A stretch of 64,000 nucleotides of DNA, from the NCBI GenBank assembly GCA_010015655.1, contig ML976682.1:337572-401571 (forward strand). Direction: 5' to 3'. A program made the translations under genes and the position numbers. The notes beneath the pieces were generated by a model. It had not been told where the DNA came from. It saw nothing but the letters and a program-made list of their open reading frames with translations, and did not search any database. The DNA is from Bimuria novae-zelandiae CBS 107.79 (taxonomy: Eukaryota; Ascomycota; Dothideomycetes; Pleosporales; Didymosphaeriaceae). Positions 1-9,617 of the stretch are shown here, piece after piece (the first letter of the stretch is position 1; each line of letters opens with the position of its first letter).

Positions 1-731
1 TAGGACAGTCTTACGTCTCGAAGATACGCCAGACCTGGCGCTACCTGCTTAGCACAAAGGCTCTTACTCTTAAAGCCTTTGCTAGCACGTAAGACGTGGC
101 TAAGTATCTCTTTAACAATCTAACATACCGCGATCCTCTCTTCTTTAGATTATCTAACGCCTTATACGCTAATAAACCTAAGACTTATTAAAGCTCTTAA
201 AGTTACGTATTTAAGTTTAGTAGGCTAATAATTAACTAGAAGTTAATAGTGCAGCGTATAGTTACAAAATTAACTATAGAGTCTAAACTACTCTCGCTCT
301 TACTTGCTACCTTATAAATAAAGGAGTAGATGCGTTTCTTTACTAGCATTAATTTTACGCTTAATTATACACCTACTATCTAGTGTGATAATTAGTAGAC
401 TGTTGGTATTGTTACTAAGCAACAAGATAAGCTCCACATAAAAGTTAAACATGTTAATATTCACTAGCTTTAGATTTGACAGGAAGTTGAAGCCTCTCGT
501 ATTAATGTCTAATAGGTCCCTACTGACTATATGCCTGCCGATGGACTCACGAAGATTCTACCTAAGCAGAAGTTTATAGAGTTTATCTACTAACTTAGCC
601 TTATTAACATCACTAAGCGCCTAAAAGGACTACGTTAGGTTAATAGGGACAATCTTAACGCCCTTTATATACACTAATACTAATTAGCTGTCGTTAACTT
701 ACTAACCTTTAAGTCTACGCTAGCTAGGGGG
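1..731 (+). mobile_element. Ty1/copia retrotransposon, 3' end of pol (RNase H), RIP-degraded
   Basis: Translation in frame 2 gives the end of a copia polyprotein broken by TAG/TAA codons. Recognisable pieces are the RNase H stretch (IESKLLSLLL, then CDN..TVGIVTKQQDKLH) and the closing block around 500-590 (VPTDYMPADGLTKILP), which is typical of the copia polyprotein terminus. The element enters from the left edge, so its 5' end is outside the window. A G-rich polypurine tract at about 722-733 precedes the putative LTR. All lesions seen are of the C-to-T or G-to-A kind expected of RIP. No intact gene is present. Confidence 0.8.
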
Positions 732-1000
732 TGTGTCACAGTTTATAGCCCTTACCTTACAAGATAGTTACTCTTACCTTGGCATGGTTGCGACTTACCT
801 TCCACCTATCCAGGACTAGTGTTGTTTATGCCTGCGCACCTATATCTTCTGTAGTTCCTAGATAGTACAACCTCAGTTCAATCCTGCAATCTTTTCCACT
901 GCGTACTGTCCGCTCAGCGCTCTGCTCACCGCGACAAGAGATCAGTCAGTAGTAAGCTACTGTATATTTGCGGCGTAGTTAGACCTAAACATGCAAGATC
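732..1000 (+). repeat. probable 3' LTR of the copia element (right end uncertain)
   Basis: A sequence starting TGTGTCACAG directly follows the polypurine tract of the copia pol remnant, where a 3' LTR should start. The right end could not be fixed because no second LTR copy or target duplication is visible; 1000 is approximate. Confidence 0.35.
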
Positions 1001-1941
1001 AGCCTGGCGTTAGTGTCTTTACAGGATGATATGATCGCGGGAATAATTACGAATGCTTTTAGCACCCGCAACCGTTGTGTGAGGTTTAATGTTTACCACT
1101 GAGCTGATGGCTTGTTTTCCTTTTATTTGTTTTTAATGTTTGCCACCGAGCTGATGGCTTATTTTCCTTTTGTTTGCTGTTTGCCAGTTATCTAGGATGT
1201 TTGCGCCTGGGTATATAGGAGATAGCTTACCTCTAGTGGCAGAGGGGGATATACATAAGTTATTTGGTTCACACGTTGTAAGCGGCGATTGCCCTCAGCT
1301 TACCCTCAGCTTACCCTCAGCTTACCCTCAGTTTACCCTCAGTTTACCCTCAGCTTGCCCTCAGTTTACCCTCAGTTTACCCTCAGTTTACCCTCAGTTT
1401 ACCCTCAGTTTACCCTCAGTTTACCCTCAGCATACACCAATCATTTTTAGCTTGCTTTGTAATGGCGGCCTTGAAGGATGACAGCCTCAGTGTGGTTCTA
1501 CATAGTCAGCTTCCTTATGTGGGGGAGATACGGCAGTGAGATTTTAGCCTCCTCTATTCGTAGCTTAATTGGCAGTTGGTTTAACGACGTTATTTGCCCG
1601 CTCTCACCGTCACACCATCCCCCGCTCTCTTAATGCTGGGATGAAGAGTTTATGGAGAAGGCACTAATACATGATAGGCCTAGCGCCTTGACGAGGGATC
1701 ACATACCTAGCCAGAGGCAGCTCCTTCACATAGATTCAACCTTATTGTACATCTACGTTTTGCTCGCTTGCTCCTTTCTGGGCCTTTGGCCACACCAAAG
1801 AGTCCAATGTCATTTCTGGCAGCTTATTCGTTCGTTCCCTCTCTCACAATACTATGGTATCAGACCTATATATTGTAAATGGAGACGCTAAGAATGTAGA
1901 TTACACGTGACTTTAATAAGAGACTTGAGTCAAGGCAGTAT
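1001..1941. other. gene-poor spacer with a minisatellite
   Basis: No gene is recognised. The stretch holds the 11-bp minisatellite described separately. At about 1600-1630 a pyrimidine-rich tract follows CCGTCACA; read on the minus strand this resembles a polypurine tract followed by an LTR start (TGTGACGG), so a minus-strand LTR may lie to its left, but no partner was found. Confidence 0.4.
1292..1430. repeat. 11-bp minisatellite, about 12.6 copies
   Basis: The unit CCCTCAGTTTA, or its variant CCCTCAGCTTA, is repeated head to tail. Most variation is C/T at one position. Because 11 is not a multiple of 3, all frames cycle every 33 bases and give an apparent 11-residue peptide repeat, which is an artefact of the DNA repeat. 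Confidence 0.9.
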
Positions 1942-4209
1942 CCCCCGCACTGTCAAAATCTGCCACAAACGACGCGCCAATCAGCGTCTAGTCGATCTCA
2001 ACACTAAATTTAAATTGTGATAATAGTAATTTTTGTTTTATAGCTAAAATTAACCTCTTTTAAAATTACTAATATATATAAACATGCTAAATCCTGCGTT
2101 TGCCGTTAGCAACGATCCTGACTTTATAAAATACACAAAATACTTACAAAAACGAGGTGTTTTACCTGACTTACCGTCTACGCCGCCACCGCAATAGAGA
2201 CCTCTCAAAATTAATAACCTATGTACTTTTAGAGTCGCTAATTTACCTAAGGATACTAACAGAGGCTTTCTAATTACCCTCTTTAACTTGTTTTTTAATG
2301 CTAAGGTTATAGAGCAGATTACACACTTTATTAACAATCGCGCTGCTTATGCGCACCCTTAGCTGCCCTCCGCGAGAGGCTGGAAACCTACGTTGCCAGG
2401 AGAGCTGTATACGTACTTTGCAATTGTCGTATATATGGCCGTCCACAGAGAGCCGTCGCTGGCAGAATATTAGAGTCGCGGTCACAAAAACGCGCCTACT
2501 TATAAGCTCAACGACTTTATGGGCTGTACGCGCTGGCACCAGCTAGATCGCTACCTGTACACTGCGGAAGTTAGTTAGACTTTTCAGTCACCTTTTGGCA
2601 GGGTGTGGGATCTCTTAGAGCTCCTCCGCGCGCGCTCTCTATAGTACTAGCGCCCTGGCAAGCACCTTTGCGTTAACAAGGCTATTGCTAGATTTACTAG
2701 ACGTGCTAGCGAGGTGATAATTATTAAGATAAAGCCTATACCTAAGGGCTTTAAAATCTAGTATCTAGAAAACGATGGAGTTATCCTTATCTAGTTATTT
2801 TATACTAGAGGCAAAGGCCGTGGCCCTATTAATTTACTAACCTTTACTAACGCTAACGCGCAGGCTTTTATACCTATAAAGTTAGTATTTATTACTCTTA
2901 TCCTCGCCGTTAACGCTAATAGTTAGCGCCTTTTTCTGTTAGGTCTCTACATTATGTGGGACGATAATCTATTTAACACTATACCTATACTTAAATACCT
3001 ACGGCGGCAAGGCGTGGGTTGCGTAAGGATAGTCTAGATAACTAAAATAATAACTAAAGAGACTTTTAAAGACGCTGCGCGCGTAGAGTTATAAGCTAAG
3101 GATATTAGCGTTAAAGGGCGCGCCCGCTAGAAGATGGTAAAGGAGCGCTTTTTAAGCAGCCTTATGCGTCTGAAAACGCAGTTTATAAAGCATATAGAGT
3201 AGGGAGAGATTAGATAGGACTTGTTAAAGAGCGGAGAAGTCCTACAGGTAGCGTAGAGAGACAATTAGGTTATCCTTTTTACCTTTACTATCGCAGAGCG
3301 TAAGTTTATCGTCTTAACACTATAGTCTTAGCACGCTAACGATAGTCGCCACTAGCAATCTAGGTTATTATAAAGCTCCGCCGACGCTCCAAAATAAGCC
3401 AAAATAATAAGGGGATCTTTGAAAAAGCCTTTAGCAACAAGCCTGTAAGGCTGCTAGGCATACCGTAGATAATTAATAACTATAATTATTACAAAACTAA
3501 AGTTAATTACTTTAATTAGACAAAGGCGTATTACTTAACCTAGTAAGTTAAGCGTTATACTTAGCAACCTTTGCTCTACTTTTTACTTAACCTAACGCTT
3601 AACAACGCGTATAGGCTATCCTTATACTCTAACGCTGCCACCACTAAAAGGAGTGGCCACAAAAGGTTCCTATATAACCTTATTAAGCAGCTTTTCGACC
3701 GCGGGACGCGTCTCTGCAACGCAGGAGCAAAGCGCAAGAGATTAGACAACGTTGTTGTCGCTGAGGAGAGCTCCCATCGCTCCGCAAACCTGTATAAACA
3801 GGCAAAGACTTGTGTACTTTGTGCGGAGCGTGGGCGACGCCAGCACAAGTCTCAGCCTCCCAGGGTAGCTCTGGGTCACGTTCAAGGCAATTTATAGTCT
3901 CCTTGACCTCCTTAGCGTACTCCGCGTACGCGCTTTGGGTGTAGTCTCTGCTAACTGCCTATGTGTAGGCCTGAAGTACGCCCTGAGTGCTGGCAGGAGC
4001 ACCTCCGCCGACTGCAAATAATCAAGTTAATTGACACCACCAAGAGCTTAACTATTAAGTAATTTAAGTTAAGTACGAGTAAAAATGCAGATTGTATAAG
4101 AATCTACAGCCAAACTTTATAAATCTCGGTGTTTATGCAGAATCGGAGCTATCGTCCGATTGGCCACTAGCAAGAAGTCCGCCTGTGGCAGATTTTGACA
4201 GTGCGGGGG
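1942..4209 (+). mobile_element. piggyBac-like DNA transposon, copy 1 (degraded)
   Basis: Terminal inverted repeats begin CCCCCGCACTGTCAAAATC and end with the reverse complement at 4209; the repeat is at least 25 bp. Both sides are flanked by AT. The interior aligns base for base with copy 2 (48174-50441) and encodes a ruined DDE_Tnp_1_7 transposase: an N-terminal block (FVNYTKYLQK-like, LPSTPPPQ), the EEYW-type region, a DNLF motif near 2965 and a C-terminal block at 3571-3880 (KRFLYNLIKQLF, then CVLC..) leading into a Cys-rich tail. Stops occur throughout. Family members normally insert at TTAA; this copy does not. Confidence 0.85.
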
Positions 4210-4613
4210 ATAATGCTAGCTCGAAAAGGGTTCAAAACAGGTGTAATGCATCACCCTTACTAGTGCTTACTTATAGGATATCGCCTGATACCATAGCATC
4301 GCTCAATGCACGTTCGTGGCAGAAAAAACGCCAAAGCCCGGCCCGGTCCAGCTAGGTATGTACAACGTTGGGGTAAATTTTCAAGGTGGGTCTGTATCAG
4401 CCGCAGCCAATATGTATTGAGAGCCAGTCATTAGTATCACGTGACTGGATTGAGCCAACCAATACCTCGCGATTCCGCTACCCCTGCAACCCCTTGCTTC
4501 CCGCTAGTGGCTCCACTTTGAATATTTACCCTCCCAACGTTGTAAAAGATAAGGGTCATGCACACCAAAACGGACCCCTGTCTACTGGACCGGTTGAAGA
4601 TGAATGTGCATGA
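4210..4613. other. spacer between piggyBac copy 1 and the acyltransferase pseudogene
   Basis: GC-balanced sequence without RIP signature and without a recognised gene. It includes the region just beyond the stop codon of the minus-strand MBOAT gene and so probably its old 3' untranslated region. Confidence 0.4.
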
Positions 4614-6004
4614 CTACAAGGAAGTCGCAAATACCCATTTCACGAATATCCCAGAGACTCCCAACAGTCCCCACATCATAGACATACCGATTTCCCTGGT
4701 CAGGTTGAATGGCAGGACCCACGCCGCTTCACCTGCGACGATACGGCGCGATGGGAACATGTACCAGGGAGAAGTCAGGGACATCCAGAACACAACCCAG
4801 CTGAACCCTAACACCTTCTCCCAGATGGCACTTTTCCTTTCTTCATCCGACTTGCTAGCGTGAAGTTTGCTGTAAAAGGCCTGCACTCCATCCTCGAGCA
4901 TCATACCCAGAGCGAAGGAGGAGAAGTAGGGGATCGCGCCAGACTCCACTGCCGAAAGACCCATGATGTTGGCCGAAACAGCGTGCAGGATGCCAGACAA
5001 AAGGAACACGAGGAAGTTGTTGGTATAGCGCTCCAAGAGGGAGGGAACCGGTAGTGTGAGGATCTAACGGGTCAGAAAATTTGTATTGTAAGTAAACGGC
5101 CAGCGCAGTATTTGATGCCAGAACTTGCTACAATGAAGCATGGATTAGTCTCTTTGTGACCGAGTCCGTACTTGGGCGTACCCTTTTGGACTCACCCCCA
5201 GAAATTACGCAGCGTGTACACATCCCACATGCTCCCAAACAGCGGCCGCCAGCTTCGAGGACTGCCCAGGCCTGATGCCACAGATAGAATGGAGAGGGCG
5301 CGCCAGGTCGAGTCGAGGAGCAAGCGACTGACCACGAACCAGGAAACAAAGGGCGTAAACGTCCTGATGAACCATTGCTCTCCCGTCAAATTCAAATACT
5401 CGTACTCCATCCCGGGGCGGTAGAACTTGTCCGTGTTTTCGGGGGGCTCGTGCATGCTGACCTCGAGCATGATGTCAAGGAACAGGTACTGCCAGGCCAA
5501 GATGGACCCCTGGCGGATCAGGAACCTCGCGCGGCTGCCACCGCCGCGGCCGAGCGAGGAGGGGTGCGGCGGAGTATTCTTGGTCTCCCACGCCGTGTCC
5601 ACGCCCCGGAGACTGATGACCAGGCGAGCTGCGCACACCAGCTTGCGCACGAAAGGTGTTGTATCGGACGAAGGATGGGACTTTGCCCCTGCCTCCTCGC
5701 CATGGCGTCGTAGGTCGCTCCAGGTGATGCCGCCATCCTGAAGGATGAGTAGCAGGTTTGCATAGTGCGCAACCACGAGGATCCCTTCACAGGCCAAGAA
5801 GCTATTATGGAAGATGCTGTTGGAAAGACTCGGCGCCAGCTGGAATATCAGATAGGCAGGAAAGCTGAGGCACGCCAACCCGAAATATCGCAGCCATGAG
5901 TACTTGGGGGTCGCGACGATCAAACCCGCGGGTATCAGTATTTGCACGGCGAAAAGGAGAGCGACGTTGGCGAATGCCTGGATAGAGCTATTAGCTAATG
6001 CCAT
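4614..6004 (-). pseudogene. wax-synthase-domain MBOAT acyltransferase, one nonsense codon
   Basis: Membrane-bound O-acyltransferase of the fungal wax synthase / trichothecene-Tri7-like family, which transfers acyl groups in membranes and often decorates terpenoids. Exon 1 is 6004-5196 (start MALANSS), intron 5195-5128 (GTGAGT..TAG), exon 2 is 5127-4614; the total length is a multiple of three, about 440 codons. Family landmarks: RGVDTAWETKNTPPHP, then FWG at the exon junction followed by KFWHQILRW (catalytic H of the family), and hydrophobic segments at each end including LVFLLSGILHAVS. An in-frame TAG at 5066-5064 follows NFLTR, shortly after the conserved HQILRW block, so the C-terminal third including the SGILH segment is lost. 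A CAG-to-TAG change would explain it. The neighbour upstream is a broken FAD monooxygenase. An intact enzyme is excluded unless there is a base error. Confidence 0.8.
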
Positions 6005-6326
6005 GTTGTCTACGAGGGATGTAGTAAATGAGGGATATAGTGAATAAGAGATGTAGTGATAGAACTCTAGAAAAAGAAGATTCAACAAGTAATTATACAA
6101 GCTCAGTTAGACTTAGAAACAATTAAGTTTTACTTATTTTAAGTTATTAATTTAAGCTTAATCTAGTGTAATTAGTTATGTGATTTAATTTAATCTAAGG
6201 TATATAGTTAATTAACTTAATTAAGGAATAAAAGTAATATAATGCGATTAGCCTATTAAGCTTAATACTTATTCATCTAATACGTGCTAAGATAATAGAA
6301 CTACTATATTAATAATAGCGTGAAAT
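6005..6326. other. AT-rich spacer
   Basis: Strongly AT-rich, TA-rich sequence from about 6100 to 6310, suggesting a RIP-affected fragment between the two pseudogenes. No coding signal was recognised. Confidence 0.4.
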
Positions 6327-7039
6327 TTACGTAAGAAGCACTATATAGCTATCCCCTTCTTCTTCTTCTTCTTCTTCTTCTTCTTTTAGTGATATTTCTG
6401 ACTGTACTAATATGGGCATTAGATGAACGTCAACCTTCTTGGGGCTATAAACTCCATTAATTGTTTTCTTCCCCTGATCCGCAACGGCGACTGCAGTGTG
6501 TACTGAGCCGTCTTTGGTCTCTACTCGTGCCTTTTCTCCAAGTTCGCCGAGACTGATCCTGATGACTTCTTTATGTAGGTGGATGTTGGACTCCTGCTTG
6601 ATTCTGTCAAATAGAATGCGGAGACAGTCGTGACGCGACAGGAAGTGGATTTTGTAGCCAAAGCTATGGGTGATGGCAAAAAAGATTAGCAGATTGCTTC
6701 TAGTCTGAGAGTAGAGGCATAATGACGGGCAACTGTTACATACAGCTTCTCCAGCCACTCCCCCATGTGCGGATTGAAGATGACGGTTTGCCCCTTTGGA
6801 GAAATCGCGACGCCGGCATTCACAGGAGACGCATACTCGCACATAGAATCCCAAACACCTATCTGGTCTAGTATGCGTGCCCCGTTGGGAGTTAAACCTA
6901 CTCCAGCTCCCAATTTAGGGGCGACGTCGGGATGCTTCTCAAGCAATTCGTATTCAAATCCATACGCCTCAAGCATTATTGCCAGAGTCAACCCTGCGAC
7001 CCCTCCACCCACTATCAGCACCTTAAAAGGAGGTGCCAT
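6327..7039 (-). pseudogene. FAD-dependent monooxygenase, N-terminal fragment
   Basis: Resembles the PaxM/AusM-type flavin monooxygenases that epoxidise or hydroxylate terpenoid intermediates. Exon 1 (7039-6744, start MAPPFKVLIV) carries the Rossmann dinucleotide motif GGGVAGLTLA at residues 10-19, the acid E at the end of strand 2 (LLEKHP) and GAGVGLTPNGARILDQIG. An intron at 6743-6664 (GTATGT..TAG, branch site TGCTAATC) restores frame to exon 2: FGYKIHFLSRHDCLRILFD, the usual R-x-D-L region. After VETKDGSVHT the expected GADG motif and the FAD-binding DG(D/x)AAH half are absent; the frame runs into a TCT microsatellite (6356-6385) read as poly-Glu. Only about 160 of roughly 450 residues remain. 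Its pairing with the adjacent MBOAT gene suggests a dismantled biosynthetic cluster. Confidence 0.75.
6356..6385. repeat. TCT/AGA trinucleotide microsatellite
   Basis: About ten TCT units at the broken 3' end of the monooxygenase fragment. Read on the minus strand they give a run of Glu codons. Confidence 0.9.
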
Positions 7040-7252
7040 GTTTTTGCGGTTTTTGCCTATGCTGCGTAGCAATTAGAATTTGAAATTTCTTATGAACCAG
7101 ATCAAGCAATATTAGTTCATATTATCTTAAATATCTTAGGAAGCTAATAAAGGCTCTAGTGTATCGAGTATCTTTAAGCGATGTGTGTTGAGTACAGAAT
7201 CTAGAGCTACAGTAATCTCGTGACGAATTGCCCAAAATTTAATAGTACTCTC
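7040..7252. other. short spacer upstream of the monooxygenase fragment
   Basis: Would have held the promoter of the minus-strand monooxygenase gene. No specific site is recognised. Confidence 0.35.
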
Positions 7253-7456
7253 TGTGAGGGTGCTGCACATAAGGAGTCAAGATCAGGTTCATTGTCGGAG
7301 GCAACTCCGCACAACCCCGCACCGCTTCCTGCACAGCTCCGCGCCCAACGCCCGTGTCAGCATGTATATAGTCTGCACTCCTCATCAATCAAGCTCTGCA
7401 GCTTGATTGTTCTCGTCAATAGATCAGTTCTGTTCTGTATCCATGCCGACGTGACA
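7253..7456 (+). repeat. LTR (plus orientation) of a gag-bearing retroelement
   Basis: Starts TGTGAGGGTGCTGCACAT and ends GCCGACGTGACA (TG..CA). The same sequence occurs inverted at 8341-8552, with near-perfect identity over the last 100 bases. The sequence is scarcely RIP-affected. Confidence 0.8.
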
Positions 7457-7776
7457 TAACAATCAAGCTCACCCAGGGAGGGTGCCCTCTTCGCCGGCGA
7501 CGGCCCGTACAATATCCTCGAACGAAAAGGATCGATCGACCGCTTGACCAGGAAGGCATGTAGCCACTCTGCTGCTCAGCGACTAATAATCTCCTCAACG
7601 CAAGGCAACGCAAGGCAAGGCAAGGCAACGCAACGACAAGGTTTTGCTTAGGTAGTCTTGGAGGATAAGGCTATCTAGAGTACGATAATATCCTCATCAA
7701 CGGACAACCAACTGCACCACCCGCAGTTACCCACACCGGCTCGGCACCCACTTTTCTTCACCCGCCATCCGGACTG
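7457..7776 (+). other. retroelement leader with GCAAG/GCAAC short repeats
   Basis: Untranslated leader between the LTR and the gag start. At 7598-7641 it holds a run of five-base units (CAAGG/CAACG). No gene is seen. Confidence 0.5.
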
Positions 7777-8340
7777 ATGGCAACAACAACGACGGCCCCC
7801 GATCCTCTCGAGGCTCTACGAACTGAGTACTTGAGTGCACTCACGACGCTGCAGAACGAGCTGCAGACCTTACGTAATGAGCTTAGCGAGCTTCGAGCTA
7901 GTCAACACCTACACCGTCCACGACAACAGCTTCCCGAGCCTGCTAAATTTGACGGGAAGCCTTATCACTTTCGAACCTAGCTACCTACACTTAAGGCGAA
8001 GATTCGAGTAGATGGAGAGGCTATGGGCGACCAAGTGGCACGTTTCTACTACGTGTACGGAAACCTGGAGACCACTGTTCAAGCCATGGTGCTGCCCCAG
8101 CTAGCTGAAGCGGAAACTCAAGGTGTCTGGGACTATAATACAATACTCGACCAGCTCGCTCGCGTGTACGAGAACCCCAACCAGAAGCAAGAGGCTGAGG
8201 ATGCACTGCACAACATCCGACAGGCAGACAAAGAGTCACTGCCAATCTACATCGCCAAATTTAAACGTCTTGCGTACGAAGCAGGAGCTCAAGCTTAGCC
8301 AGACTCGATCAAGATATCTACGCTACGCAACGGCCTTAAT
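7777..8340 (+). pseudogene. retrotransposon gag fragment
   Basis: One reading frame with two in-frame TAG codons (7978-7980 and 8296-8298). It starts MATTTTAPDPLEALRTEY, has a short coiled-coil (LQNELQTLRNELSELRA, residues about 25-41), then LPEPAKFDGKPYHFRT and a retrotransposon gag core with YYVYGNLE, WDYNTILDQLARVYENPN and IYIAKFKRLAYEAG. After STLRNGLN the frame runs straight into the inverted LTR at 8341, so the capsid C-terminus and all of pol are missing. Both TAG codons sit where W or Q would be expected, consistent with G-to-A or C-to-T changes. Likely a Ty3/gypsy-type gag, but the superfamily cannot be proved from gag alone. Confidence 0.7.
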
Positions 8341-8552
8341 TGTCACGTCGGCATGGATACAGAACAGAACTGATCTATTGACGAGAACAATCAAGCTGCT
8401 GAGCTTGATGAGTGAGGAGTGCAGTCTATATACATGCTAACACGAGTGTTGGGTGTGGGGTTGAGCTCAACAATGAACCTGTTGAGCGGAGTTGCATCCA
8501 ACAATGAATCTAATCCGCCTAATCATGATTCACCATGTGTAGCACCCTCACA
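8341..8552 (-). repeat. LTR (inverted orientation) closing the gag fragment
   Basis: Reverse complement of the LTR at 7253-7456: starts TGTCACGTCGGCATGG and ends AGCACCCTCACA. A normal element has LTRs in direct orientation, so this arrangement is rearranged. No clear 5-bp target duplication flanks either LTR. Confidence 0.8.
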
Positions 8553-8635
8553 TTACCCCCCTCAAAAGCTCGATCTGATATCAACAGGTGCTTGATACAG
8601 TCAGTGAGAGCTATAGGATGCCCCTTACATCATCG

Positions 8636-9417
8636 CTACTAAAGGCCCTAGTAAGCAAGTTATAATTAATTTTATAATTATAAAGTAGATAGCTTAATAA
8701 AAGAGAAAAGCTAAATACTAATTACTAATTAATTTTCTAGCTTCGTATAGGACTTTTACTTTAAGGATAACTATCTAGTACGTTTAATTATTAAACTACT
8801 TAGTACCTTTATATAGCTTATAGAAGTATAATATAATATTATAGTAAAAGTAATTAAGTCTAATAATAAGATCTTTTTTATTAAAGTAAATATTAAGAAG
8901 TAGTACGTAGCGCAAGGTATTAAAATTAAGCTTTTAGCACCTAATACTTAAGTATAAAATAAAGGAGCTAAACACTTAAAAGGTATAATTAAGAAGAAAG
9001 CGCGCGTAATATAATTTAACTTTAACCTATATTAGTAAATATAGCTTAAGGTTACCTAAGCCGCGGTTTACCTGCATAATTAAACGCTAAACTACGCTAA
9101 TTAATAATAATCACTATATAAAGTGCTCTTTATAATAGTAGTCTTTTAAAACGGCGTTATTACCAAACTAAACAAGCCTAATTAAGCTTACTTAAAAGCC
9201 TATGGCTGCAAGGCCTTCGCCATAACTAATAACACTAAACGTGGTTATCTAGTTAGCTACAGATTAACTAACATCTAGAGAATATAAATACCCTCTTTAG
9301 CAAAGACAATTAGCACTTGCGACGTGATTTTTAACAAAGATACTATATTTTTAGGTAAAACTAAAGACCTAATAGATAACCTTATATACAGTATATTAGG
9401 AGAAATAGTAGTCTAGG
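8636..9417 (+). mobile_element. copia element A, segment 1 (integrase region)
   Basis: Start of a 5'-truncated Ty1/copia element whose other parts are 15236-16459, 25294-25879 and 30262-30732. It aligns with 28060-28899 of element D, so the family is known from a second copy in the window. The integrase core can be traced (SFVWDFYF-type and VKVIKSNNKI) but every few codons there is TAG or TAA. Sequence upstream of about 8636 is unrelated to D, so gag and protease are missing. The segment ends at the CTAGG target of element E. Confidence 0.8.
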
Positions 9418-9617
9418 TGTCGGTATACACATATCCCATCGCCTGAGGCTGCTTGATGCTGCCCAACATACCGCCTCGATCCTACTTCGGTCCGACTCGC
9501 ACCGAGCCCATGTATACCTTCGTAGCACCCACGTTCATAGATAGAATATACTAATAGTAATATACAAGACATTTGTTACTGTTATCACCTGTACGATTGT
9601 ATAAAGGCCTACTAACA
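9418..9617 (+). repeat. 5' LTR of copia E
   Basis: Starts TGTCGGTATACACATATCCC and ends CCTACTAACA; pairs with 15036-15235. Confidence 0.92.

Noticed and set aside
1170..1481. Open frame of 103 codons with a repeating 11-residue peptide (LSLPSVYPQFT)
   Set aside because: The peptide periodicity is produced by an 11-bp DNA minisatellite (33 bp = 11 codons); no conserved domain outside the repeat.
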